Assembly (NCBI GenBank): GCA_035291645.1
Contig: DATDRQ010000184.1
Coordinates: 1-26,873, forward strand
Length of the DNA: 26,873 bases
Reading direction: 5' to 3'
Origin: DATDRQ01 sp035291645
GTDB taxonomy: Bacteria > Chloroflexota > Anaerolineae > Anaerolineales > UBA4823
Of this stretch, positions 8,599 through 15,966 are shown piece by piece (position 1 is the stretch's first letter; the number at the start of each line of letters is the position of its first letter). The notes beneath the pieces were generated by a model. It was not told the origin of the DNA. It saw only the letters and a program-made list of their open reading frames with translations, and ran no database searches. The position numbers and the translations under genes are program-made.

Positions 8599-9045
8599 CT
8601 AACGAGTGTCGCTGACTGAAACCGGACTAATTTCCTCCTGGATTTCTTCGCGGCGCGGCGTTACGTGACTCCAAAGGATGAAGCTCAGCGTCGAGAAAAG
8701 CAAGATGAGGAAACCGTATTTATATGCTGCGAACAACCAGGGCTGGAACATTCCGATAATCCCCAGAACGATGCCAGCGATCAGGATGGTTTCGATGATC
8801 TTGTAGGTGCGCGCCGGGATATTATTGTTCAATCCGGTGGCGACCAGGACGATCAACGTGATGAAGAACAGGATGATCGCCACGAAGATAAGGATGAATG
8901 GGATCGCCGAAAGCAGGACGTTATTGTCCAGCTGTTCCTGGGTCGCCCGATTCTGGATGAATGGACCGGCGAGCAGACCGAGGACCAGCAGGGTAAGCGC
9001 GATCAGCGGCAGGGCGAGCGGAACGCGAGGGCGATTTTTCACCAT
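8599..9045 (-). CDS. Small four-helix membrane protein of unknown function
   Basis: 148 residues with four hydrophobic stretches at about 8-28, 45-70, 83-102 and 107-127, a basic N-terminus (MVKNRPR) and an acidic soluble tail. There is no recognisable signature and I do not assign a family. ATG at 9045 is preceded by GAAGGAG at good spacing, and it is co-oriented and closely packed with xylA, so it is very likely translated. Its place between a Gfo/Idh dehydrogenase and xylA, behind two hairpins, suggests expression separate from the upstream genes. Possible roles are an accessory of transport or an envelope protein; nothing in the sequence decides this. Confidence 0.75.
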   Translation of the reverse strand: MVKNRPRVPLALPLIALTLLVLGLLAGPFIQNRATQEQLDNNVLLSAIPFILIFVAIILFFITLIVLVATGLNNNIPARTYKIIETILIAGIVLGIIGMFQPWLFAAYKYGFLILLFSTLSFILWSHVTPRREEIQEEISPVSVSDTR

Positions 9046-9077
9046 GAGAACTCCTTCACATCGTTTCTTCCGGAGAT

Positions 9078-9144
9078 CCCCTCTCAGGACCGGTTATAAA
9101 AGTCCTGAAGGGGAAGGCGAGGCAGAGATAAGCCCTGCCTCGCC
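9078..9144 (-). terminator. Two tandem hairpins between dehydrogenase and membrane-protein genes
   Basis: 9116-9144 is a perfect 10-bp stem (GGCGAGGCAG/CTGCCTCGCC) with a 9-nt loop. 9078-9113 is a second stem pairing CCCCTCTCAGGAC with GTCCTGAAGGGG, with one bulge. They lie just past the stop of the Gfo/Idh gene in the transcribed direction. No clear U-tract follows, so attenuation or a 3'-end processing/stability role is as likely as full termination. Confidence 0.5.
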
Positions 9145-9158
9145 TGCCAGCAACCGCT

Positions 9159-10355
9159 CTAATACTCGATATCCACGGTTTTCTTAGACTGAGCAGATTT
9201 CACGATCGCATCACAGATCACTGCAGCCCGGTAACCATCTTCGAAGGTGGCCCCGTGCGGACCCACCGGCCTGTCATTCACGATACAGTCCAGCAAGTGG
9301 TTGATCTCGTGGACGAAGGTGTGCTCCCAGCCGATGATATGGCCGTGCGGCCACCAGTTCTCCCACCACGGATGGTAGCCTTCGGTCACTAAAACGTCGT
9401 GGAAACCTTGAGTCTCTTTGGGTTCTTCCCCGACCCAGAAGACCTCCAGCTCGTTCATCCGCTCCAGGTTGAAGTGAATGCTGCCCTTCTCGCCATTGAT
9501 CTCGAAGTTGTTGAAGTTCTTGCGCCCTCCGGCAAAGCGGGTGGATTCGAGCGTACCGATGGCGCCGTTCTCGAACTCGACGGCGGCGACAAAGGCATCG
9601 TCCACGTCGACCTTGCCCGTCCCCTTGCCATCCGGCATGGGGCGCTCTTCGATAAAAGTCTTGGTGAAGGCTGAGATGTTCTTCATGCCACCCACCAGGT
9701 AATGGGCCAGGTCGATGATATGCGCGCCCAGGTCTCCGAGGGCGCCGCTGCCGGCAACGCTTTTATCCAGGCGCCAGATCTTGGGTGTGTTGTAATGGGG
9801 CATGATCCATTCCTGCAGGTAAACCGCCCGGAAGTGGTAGATCCTGCCCAGCGCGCCCGAATCGATCAGGTTGCGGATTAGGCGCACGGCGGGGACGAAG
9901 CGGTAGTTAAACGCCGCCATGTGCTTGATGCCCGCCCCTTGGACCGCCTCCAGCATGCCCCTGGCTTCTTCGGCCGTGCGGGCCAGCGGCTTCTCACACA
10001 GGATGTGCTTGCCCGCCCTGGCCGCCGCGATGGACGGCCCGGCGTGCGTATCGTTGGGCCCGCCGTTGTCGACCAGCTGCACGTCCGGGTCGTCAATCAG
10101 CGCCTGCCAGTCGGTATACGCCTTTTCGTAACCGTAGCGCTTCCTAGCCTCCGCGACGGCGGCTTCGTTGCGCCCGGCGATCGCCACCAGCCGGGGGATG
10201 GCGACCGGCGGGTACATCATATAGGGAATCGTCTTGAAAGCATTGGTATGGGCCTTGCCCATAAAGGCATAGCCCAGCATCCCCACGCCGATGACCGGGG
10301 TTTCGCCCTCGGCTTTGGCCCCAGCCATGCTGGTGAAACCGGTTTCTTCACTCAT
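9159..10355 (-). CDS. Gfo/Idh/MocA-family NAD(P)-dependent sugar dehydrogenase
   Basis: 398 residues. The N-terminal Rossmann fold has GVGMLGYAFMGKAH (about 24-37), followed by the classic CEKPLA motif near residue 120. The C-terminal domain has the catalytic GDLGAHIIDLAHYL block. Members oxidise or reduce sugars, inositols or glycosides at ring carbons using NAD(P). I choose ATG at 10355, not the in-frame ATG at 10367, because GGAGGG lies six bases upstream of it. It follows the TIM-barrel gene 10390-11394 by 34 bp. A TIM-barrel isomerase next to a Gfo/Idh enzyme is a common pairing in inositol and keto-glycoside pathways. The substrate is unresolved. Confidence 0.92.
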   Translation of the reverse strand: MSEETGFTSMAGAKAEGETPVIGVGMLGYAFMGKAHTNAFKTIPYMMYPPVAIPRLVAIAGRNEAAVAEARKRYGYEKAYTDWQALIDDPDVQLVDNGGPNDTHAGPSIAAARAGKHILCEKPLARTAEEARGMLEAVQGAGIKHMAAFNYRFVPAVRLIRNLIDSGALGRIYHFRAVYLQEWIMPHYNTPKIWRLDKSVAGSGALGDLGAHIIDLAHYLVGGMKNISAFTKTFIEERPMPDGKGTGKVDVDDAFVAAVEFENGAIGTLESTRFAGGRKNFNNFEINGEKGSIHFNLERMNELEVFWVGEEPKETQGFHDVLVTEGYHPWWENWWPHGHIIGWEHTFVHEINHLLDCIVNDRPVGPHGATFEDGYRAAVICDAIVKSAQSKKTVDIEY

Positions 10356-10389
10356 AAAGCCCTCCAAGCATGCTGTCAGGTTTCAGGAC

Positions 10390-11394
10390 CTATTTCTCCG
10401 CCGCGAAAGCCGCGTCGAAGGCCATCTGAGAAGTGGTGAAATCCTGGCTGCGGACCATACGCAGCGCTTCCGGCGCGCCCCACTCCCTGTCCATACCGCT
10501 GTCCTCCCACTCGATGGAGAGCGGTCCATTGTAGCCAGTGCGGTTGAGGGCGCGGATCAGGCGATCCCACTTGACGTCGCCGCGCCCGGGCGAGACGAAG
10601 TCCCAGCCGCGCCGGCTGTCGCCGAAATCCAGGTGCGAGGAAAGGATGCTGTTGCGCCCGGTGAGCTGCACCCGGGAGTCCTTGACGTGGACGTGCCAGA
10701 TGCGGTCGCTGAACTCTTCGACGAATTCAACCGGGTCGATGAACTGGTGGATAAAGTGGCTGGGGTCGAAGTTGAAGCCGAAGGCGGGGTGCCAGTCGAC
10801 GGCTTCCAGAGCCCGGCGGGCCGTGACCAGATCATAGGCGATCTCGGTCGGATGAACTTCCAGACCGAACTTCACGCCATTATCCGAGAAGACGTCTAAG
10901 ATCGGCGTCCAGCGGGCGGCGAAGTCCTGATAGCCCTGATTGATATCGTCTTGATTGGTCGGCGGGAAGAAGTACAGGTATTTCCAGACCGAGCTGCCGG
11001 TAAAACCGTTGACGACGCTGACGCCAAACTTCTTTGCCGCGCGGGCGGTGTTCTTCATCTCTTCGGCGCAGCGCTGGCGCACCCCTTCCGGATCCCCGTC
11101 TCCCCACAGGCGAGGAGACAGGATGCGGTTGTGGCGTTCGTCGATCGGATCATCCGCCACACACTGCCCGACCAGGTGGGTGCTGATGGCGAAGCACTTT
11201 AGATTGTACTTGTTGAGGATATCCCAACGGCTCCGGACATAGCCATCCTCGGACAGGGCTTTATCCACTTCGAAGTGGTCGCCCCAGCAGGCCAGCTCCA
11301 AACCGTCGAAGCCCCAGCCGCTGGCTTTCCTGGCGACGTCTTCCAGGGTCAGATCGGCCCATTGCCCGGTAAATAAGGTGATAGGTCTAGCCAT
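10390..11394 (-). CDS. Sugar phosphate isomerase/epimerase-family TIM barrel
   Basis: 334 residues of the AP-endonuclease-2-like TIM barrel. Metal-site positions appear as LEVHPTE, FNFDPSHF, HVHVKDS and SIEWED, giving the usual Glu/Asp/His/Glu set. The raw open frame extends 43 codons upstream of the chosen start, but those residues are unlike the fold. MARPITLF at 11394 begins the first strand and has AAAGGA upstream. It is packed between the two Gfo/Idh genes. Relatives include xylose isomerase-like, IolE/IolI-type and keto-glycoside-processing enzymes, so an isomerase, epimerase, dehydratase or lyase activity is possible. I cannot name the substrate. Confidence 0.88.
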   Translation of the reverse strand: MARPITLFTGQWADLTLEDVARKASGWGFDGLELACWGDHFEVDKALSEDGYVRSRWDILNKYNLKCFAISTHLVGQCVADDPIDERHNRILSPRLWGDGDPEGVRQRCAEEMKNTARAAKKFGVSVVNGFTGSSVWKYLYFFPPTNQDDINQGYQDFAARWTPILDVFSDNGVKFGLEVHPTEIAYDLVTARRALEAVDWHPAFGFNFDPSHFIHQFIDPVEFVEEFSDRIWHVHVKDSRVQLTGRNSILSSHLDFGDSRRGWDFVSPGRGDVKWDRLIRALNRTGYNGPLSIEWEDSGMDREWGAPEALRMVRSQDFTTSQMAFDAAFAAEK

Positions 11395-11425
11395 GGTTGT
11401 TCTTAATCCTTTCTGTATTGAGAGA

Positions 11426-12532
11426 TTATTTGTAGTCAGGAAGCTGGATAAGCTTGCCGCCTTGCATGGCGGATTCATGCGCCAGGATGCCGACCGACGT
11501 CCAGTTAGCAGACTGGAACACATTTGGAAACGGATCCCGATCCTCCATAACAGCCATCAGGAACTCGTGCGCCAGGTGAGGGTGCGAACCACCATGCCCG
11601 CTCCCCTGAAGAAAGGAGAGATGCTGATTCTCCTCCATATCGTAGACGCCTTTGGTTGTGAATTGGCGGATGTCTTCCGGGAGTAGGTGAGCATAGTCCG
11701 TAACCGCTGCGTGTCCGGCTTCTTCTCCGCCCAGATGGACTGTCGGCTCCTCATTGGAGATCAGCTGCCACTCAAAGCTCATTTTGCTGCCGTAGACATC
11801 GAAACTTTCGATATATTGGCGAGCAACATCAAATAGCGAGCGCGTCACTTCTGCGCTCAAGTCCGTGTCTTTTATTTTGATATGCGCCGACTCAACCGCG
11901 AAGGGGGACCCATATTTCGGGATCAAATCCTCGGCAATGCGCCCGGAGCCAAAGCAAGAGACATACTCTGCCATGCCGCCGCCCATCGCCAGGCAGGGGC
12001 TGACCACGTGGGTTGCGTAATGCATCGGGGGCAATCCTTCCCAGTACCCGGGCCAGCCGTACATATCTTGCTGGTGAGCGGCGCGCAGGAACTGGATCTT
12101 GCCCAGTTTGCCGGTGTCGCGCAGTTCTTTCACGAACAGATACTCGCGCGAATAGATCACCGTTTCCATCATCATATATTTCTTGCCGGAGGCCTTGGCA
12201 GCCTCGACGATCTCCCAGCACTCCTCAACCGAGGTCGCCATCGGGACCGTGCTGGCGACGTGTTTGCCGGCCTTGAGGGCCGCCACACTCATGCGCGCAT
12301 GCTCGTGGATGGGTGAGTTGATATGTACGATATCGACCTGGGGATCTTCGAGCAGCTTTTCAATGCTGTTGTAACGCATATTCACGCCAAACGCAGCGCC
12401 GATCTGGTTCAGCTTATCTTCACTGCGCTGGCAGATCGCGTACATGTTGGCGTTCGGATGCCTTTGGTAAATGGGAATAAACTCAGCCCCGAAGCCCAAC
12501 CCAACAATCGCAACATTCAGCTTTGTAGCCAT
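11426..12532 (-). CDS. Gfo/Idh/MocA-family protein lacking the EKP motif
   Basis: 368 residues with a clear N-terminal Rossmann motif VGLGFGAEF (10-18) and overall Gfo/Idh/MocA layout. Where active dehydrogenases carry E-K-P, this protein reads ASTVPMATS (93-101), so the conserved lysine is valine. It also carries HGGSHPHLAHEF near 320-331, which resembles His/Gly-rich segments in some non-dehydrogenase branches such as the NAD-dependent GH109 glycosidases; that resemblance is from memory only. ATG at 12532 has AGGAGC upstream. It sits 37 bp after the epimerase gene. A glycoside-cleaving or redox-neutral role with bound NAD is possible. Confidence 0.85.
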   Translation of the reverse strand: MATKLNVAIVGLGFGAEFIPIYQRHPNANMYAICQRSEDKLNQIGAAFGVNMRYNSIEKLLEDPQVDIVHINSPIHEHARMSVAALKAGKHVASTVPMATSVEECWEIVEAAKASGKKYMMMETVIYSREYLFVKELRDTGKLGKIQFLRAAHQQDMYGWPGYWEGLPPMHYATHVVSPCLAMGGGMAEYVSCFGSGRIAEDLIPKYGSPFAVESAHIKIKDTDLSAEVTRSLFDVARQYIESFDVYGSKMSFEWQLISNEEPTVHLGGEEAGHAAVTDYAHLLPEDIRQFTTKGVYDMEENQHLSFLQGSGHGGSHPHLAHEFLMAVMEDRDPFPNVFQSANWTSVGILAHESAMQGGKLIQLPDYK

Positions 12533-12569
12533 GTTTGCTCCTGATTTATTTCATGATGCAAAGATAGGG

Positions 12570-13418
12570 TCACTTCAGAAGTTCTCTCAAGAATTTGACG
12601 CCGTCTGCCGCCAGGGCATCCTGGCTGGGCGCCAGGGACCGCCAGATGGCCGCCGCCCGGGCGATGCTCTTGACCTTGGCGGTGAAGGATTCGATCACCA
12701 CCGGGCCGTCGTAGCCGATGTCTTTCAGACCGGCGGCGACCTCATCCCAGGCCACATTGCCTGATCCGGGCGCGCCGCGGTCGTTCTCACAGGCGTGCAG
12801 GTGCTTAAGGCGCGGACCGACCGAGCGGATGGCGTCGCCCAGGGATTTCTCCTCGATGTTCATGTGGAATGTGTCCAGCATCATCTGGCAGTTCGGGTGG
12901 CCTACCCGGTCGACCACCGGGATGGCCTGCTCAGCCAGGTTAATGAAGCTGGTCTCGAAGCGGTTGAGCGGCTCGACGCACAGCATTACCCCGTGCTCGC
13001 CGGCGAAGCGGGCCAGCTCGCCCAGGTTATCCACCAGCAGGTCCGTGTCGCGGGCGCGCTCTTCGGCCGTCGATTGCCAGGTCCGCCCGACGGCAGAATA
13101 TAAGGGGCCGACCAGGTTGGAACCGCCCAGGGTGCTGGTCGCCTGGATGGCCCCTTTCAGGTAAGCCATGCCGTTGTCCCGAATCGCCTTGTCCGGATGG
13201 ATCAGATCACGGTCTGGGCCCATGGCTACACAGCAGCTCACGCCCAGACCGTGCCCGCGGATGATCTCGGCGCCCCGGCGGTGGTCCAGGTCATCCAGGC
13301 TCTCCAGCGGAACTTCGATCCAGTCGAAGCCCATCTGCTTGACGTGCGGGGCCAGCTTTTCGAGCTCCTCGGTGGTTAACGGCGAGGTCCAAACCCAGGT
13401 ATTCACGCCGAATTTCAT
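12570..13418 (-). CDS. D-tagatose/D-psicose 3-epimerase-family protein
   Basis: 282 residues, typical for ketose 3-epimerases. It shows CVEPLNRFETSFIN (147-160), MMLDTFHMNIEEKS (179-192), HLHACENDRGAPGSG (206-220) and VIESF (241-245). These supply the metal ligands E149, D182, H208 and E243 and the substrate-binding Glu/Arg segment. The family interconverts D-fructose/D-psicose, D-tagatose/D-sorbose and also pentuloses such as D-xylulose/D-ribulose. ATG at 13418 lies 3 bp after the ATPase stop, and its AAGGAG site lies inside the end of that gene, so it is co-translated with the transporter. In this setting it could funnel a rare ketose toward the kinases. Confidence 0.92.
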   Translation of the reverse strand: MKFGVNTWVWTSPLTTEELEKLAPHVKQMGFDWIEVPLESLDDLDHRRGAEIIRGHGLGVSCCVAMGPDRDLIHPDKAIRDNGMAYLKGAIQATSTLGGSNLVGPLYSAVGRTWQSTAEERARDTDLLVDNLGELARFAGEHGVMLCVEPLNRFETSFINLAEQAIPVVDRVGHPNCQMMLDTFHMNIEEKSLGDAIRSVGPRLKHLHACENDRGAPGSGNVAWDEVAAGLKDIGYDGPVVIESFTAKVKSIARAAAIWRSLAPSQDALAADGVKFLRELLK

Positions 13419-13421
13419 AGT

Positions 13422-14507
13422 TCACGCTCCTTGTTCTATGTGCAATGGAATCTGGACGCGTACCCCGTCCAGTTGAAAACAATGCAGGCGTTCGTGCAAG
13501 ATGCGGAAGCGGATTTCATCGCCGATGCGTAGATCGGAAATGCCCGGGATCAGGCTGAGAAGGGTCTGCTCGCCGGAACGGATGTGGATGACGGTTTGCA
13601 CGCCGAGCGGTTCGGTCAGGATCACCTTCCCGCCGAACTCCCCTTGCGGGTCGAGAAGGATATCTTCCGGGCGCACGCCGAGCAGCACTTCCCGGTCGAT
13701 CGAGCGATCCAGCGGAACGGGCATGTGCAGGTCGCTCTTTTCGATCACCAGGGAACCGTCCTCCTTGGCAGCCCGCAGCAGGTTGATGCGCGGCGATCCG
13801 ACCAGCTGGGCGACGAAGGTGGTTGTGGGCCGGTCGTAGATATCTTCCGGGGTGCCTACCTGGATGATGCGGCCCTGGTTCAGGATGGCGATCCGGTCGG
13901 CCATGGTCAGGGCTTCGATCTGGTCGTGGGTGACGAAGATGGTGGTGCTGCCCTGGGTCTTTTGCAGGTGCTGCAGCTCGACCCGCAGCGCCTCGCGCAG
14001 TTTGGCGTCCAGGTTGGAGAGCGGCTCGTCCATCAGGAAGACGCTGGGTTTGCGCACGATCGCCCGGCCAATCGAGACTCGCTGCATTTCACCGCCGGAC
14101 AGCTTGGCCGTCTTCCGATCCAGGAGATGCGAGATGCGCAGGACTTCGGCGATCTCCTCCACCTTGACCTTGATCTGGTCTTCCGGCACGCGCCGGATGG
14201 GGGAGCGCAATGGGAAAGCCAGGTTATCGTAGACCGACATGGTCGGGTACAAAGAATACTGTTGGAAGACGAAGGCGATGTCCCGGTCGGCCGGGATCAA
14301 GTCGTCCACGACCTCACCTTCGAAAACCACATGGCCTTCATCGTGGCGCTCCAGCCCGGCGATGACCCGCAGGGTGGTCGTTTTTCCGGCCCCGGTCGGG
14401 CCCAGCATGATGAAGAATTCGCCGTCCTTGACTTCAAAAGATACATCACTCAGCGCGGTGACGCCTGGAAAACGCTTGGTAACATGCTGGAGCTCTACGT
14501 GGCTCAT
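13422..14507 (-). CDS. CUT1 ABC importer ATPase (MalK/UgpC-like), second copy
   Basis: 361 residues: a nucleotide-binding domain plus a C-terminal TOBE/OB-like regulatory region. Walker A is GPTGAGKTTT (36-45), the signature LSGGEMQRVSIGRA (136-149), Walker B FLMDEP with D160/E161, and the switch histidine is H194. The true start is ATG 14507, overlapping the previous ATPase stop as ATGA; the open frame runs 100 codons further upstream but that part is a shadow of the neighbouring gene. It differs clearly from the partner 14504-15601 in signature and switch regions. Both look catalytically intact, so a heterodimeric ATPase, as described for the GlpS/GlpT glycerol importer, is likely. Confidence 0.93.
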   Translation of the reverse strand: MSHVELQHVTKRFPGVTALSDVSFEVKDGEFFIMLGPTGAGKTTTLRVIAGLERHDEGHVVFEGEVVDDLIPADRDIAFVFQQYSLYPTMSVYDNLAFPLRSPIRRVPEDQIKVKVEEIAEVLRISHLLDRKTAKLSGGEMQRVSIGRAIVRKPSVFLMDEPLSNLDAKLREALRVELQHLQKTQGSTTIFVTHDQIEALTMADRIAILNQGRIIQVGTPEDIYDRPTTTFVAQLVGSPRINLLRAAKEDGSLVIEKSDLHMPVPLDRSIDREVLLGVRPEDILLDPQGEFGGKVILTEPLGVQTVIHIRSGEQTLLSLIPGISDLRIGDEIRFRILHERLHCFQLDGVRVQIPLHIEQGA

Positions 14508-15601
14508 ACTTTCACCTCTCGTTTGATCGCCGCTTCCGTCTTCGGATCGAAGAAACGCACCATCTTCGGTTCCAGGTCGAACTGGACTTGCGCGCCGATC
14601 GGGTAATCCACCAACCGGTCGGTACGGATGTGGACGATGTCGCTGGAATTGATGTTGACATGCAGCACAGAGTAAGCGCCCTGCAGCTCGTTGGCGTACA
14701 CTTCGCCGCTCAGCCTGCCATCCGGATTCAATCGGGCCGATTCCGGGCGGAAACCGACGACGACCTCTGCCTGACCCTGCAAGACGCTCTCGATTGGCCG
14801 GCGCCATTCTTCAAGGACCGGGTAGCGATTATCCGCCCCCGGGATGCGCACCACGCCTTCGGCGTAACCGCCGCTGATCAGGTTCATGCCCGGGCTGCCG
14901 ATGAACTTGGCCACGAACAGGTTCGTTGGGTTGTAATAGATTTCGGCCGGGGCGCCGACCTGCTGGACGACGGCTTCCGACATGACCACGATGCGGTCGC
15001 CCATGGCCATGGCTTCGATCTGGTCGTGGGTCACGTAGACCGTGGTGGCGTGCTGGTCGATGTGCAGGCGTTTGATCTCGGCGCGCATGCTCTCGCGGAA
15101 GTCCGCATCCAGGGCGCCCAGAGGCTCGTCCATCAGGAAAGCAGCCGGACGGCGCACCAGGGCGCGCGCCAGCGCGACGCGTTGCTGGTCGCCGCCGCTC
15201 AGGTTTCCGGGGCGCTGGTTGAGCAGGTGTTCGATGCGCAGAAGTTGGGCGACTTCCTTGACCCGCTTTTCGATCGCTTCTTTGGACTCTCCCTGGGCGC
15301 GCAGCGGGAAAGAGATGTTATCCCGGGCGGAGATGTGCGGGTAGAGGGCGTAGAACTGGAAGACGAAGGCGATGTCGCGCTGGCTGGGATGCAACCAGGT
15401 GACATCCCGGTCGCCCAGCAGGATGCGCCCGCCAGTGACGGACTCCAACCCCGAGATCATGCGCAGGGTGGTCGTCTTGCCGCAGCCGGAAGGCCCGAGC
15501 AGGACGACGAATTCGCCGTCCTGGATGGTCAGGTCCATCGGCTTGACGGCATAGTTCTCGCCGAATTTCTTTTCGACTTGTTTGAGTTCTATCGTGGCCA
15601 T
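14504..15601 (-). CDS. CUT1 ABC importer ATPase (MalK/UgpC-like), first copy
   Basis: 365 residues. Walker A is GPSGCGKTTT (36-45), the signature LSGGDQQRVALARA (134-147), Walker B FLMDEP with D158/E159, the D-loop GALDAD, and the switch histidine is H192. A C-terminal MalK-type regulatory domain follows from about residue 240. ATG at 15601 directly begins the fold (MATIELKQVEKKFG). Its ribosome-binding site is weak. A 365-bp block of repeats separates it from the permease gene, unusual inside an importer operon. The stop overlaps the next ATPase start by four bases. It energises sugar import together with the two permeases and the binding lipoprotein. Confidence 0.93.
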   Translation of the reverse strand: MATIELKQVEKKFGENYAVKPMDLTIQDGEFVVLLGPSGCGKTTTLRMISGLESVTGGRILLGDRDVTWLHPSQRDIAFVFQFYALYPHISARDNISFPLRAQGESKEAIEKRVKEVAQLLRIEHLLNQRPGNLSGGDQQRVALARALVRRPAAFLMDEPLGALDADFRESMRAEIKRLHIDQHATTVYVTHDQIEAMAMGDRIVVMSEAVVQQVGAPAEIYYNPTNLFVAKFIGSPGMNLISGGYAEGVVRIPGADNRYPVLEEWRRPIESVLQGQAEVVVGFRPESARLNPDGRLSGEVYANELQGAYSVLHVNINSSDIVHIRTDRLVDYPIGAQVQFDLEPKMVRFFDPKTEAAIKREVKV

Positions 15602-15632
15602 AGATTCATCCGCTAAACAAAGCGCTTATCAT

Positions 15633-15939
15633 GTCTTTGCGAGATTGCTTCGCAGTGCGAAGCTCCGCTTCGCCGAACGCTCGCAATGACAATTGGGTGT
15701 CTTTGCGAGGGCGGAGGAGCCGCCCGAAGCAATCTCCCTTGAAAAATGAAGGGAGATTGCGTGCGAACGGAGTTCGCCCCGCTGCGCTTGCAAGGACAGC
15801 TGGATCTGTCTTTGCGAGGGCGGCATCGGGAAGCGGCGCTCGACTGACCAGCGACCAGCCCGAAGCAATCTCCCGCCAGGACGAAAAGGGAGATTGCTTC
15901 GCAGTGCGAAGCTTCGCTTCACCGGACGCTCGCAATGAC
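15633..15939. repeat. Cluster of three palindromic dispersed repeats inside the importer operon
   Basis: Three units of the same family as 3499-3635 lie head to tail: about 15633-15690, 15699-15797 and 15808-15939. Each opens with GTCTTTGCGAG; the first and last close with CGCTCGCAATGAC and the middle one with a degenerate end. The cores share 'gaagcaatctccc' and 'gggagattgc' inverted pairs, and the phrase 'gattgcttcgcagtgcgaagct' recurs (with small differences) in the first and third units. The block fills nearly all of the 365 bp between the ATPase and permease genes. The unequal unit lengths exclude a CRISPR array. I see no promoter or gene in it. Confidence 0.8.
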
Positions 15940-15966
15940 AGGCAAGACATGGTTTTTCCCAGGCGA

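Noticed and set aside
13584..15616. Two long plus-strand frames (about 340 codons each) opposite the ATPases
   Set aside because: They mirror the codons of the two ATPase genes, whose Walker and signature motifs are unambiguous.
15633..15939. Possible CRISPR array
   Set aside because: Units differ in length (58 to 132 bp), are internally palindromic and have no constant repeat/spacer period or cas genes nearby.
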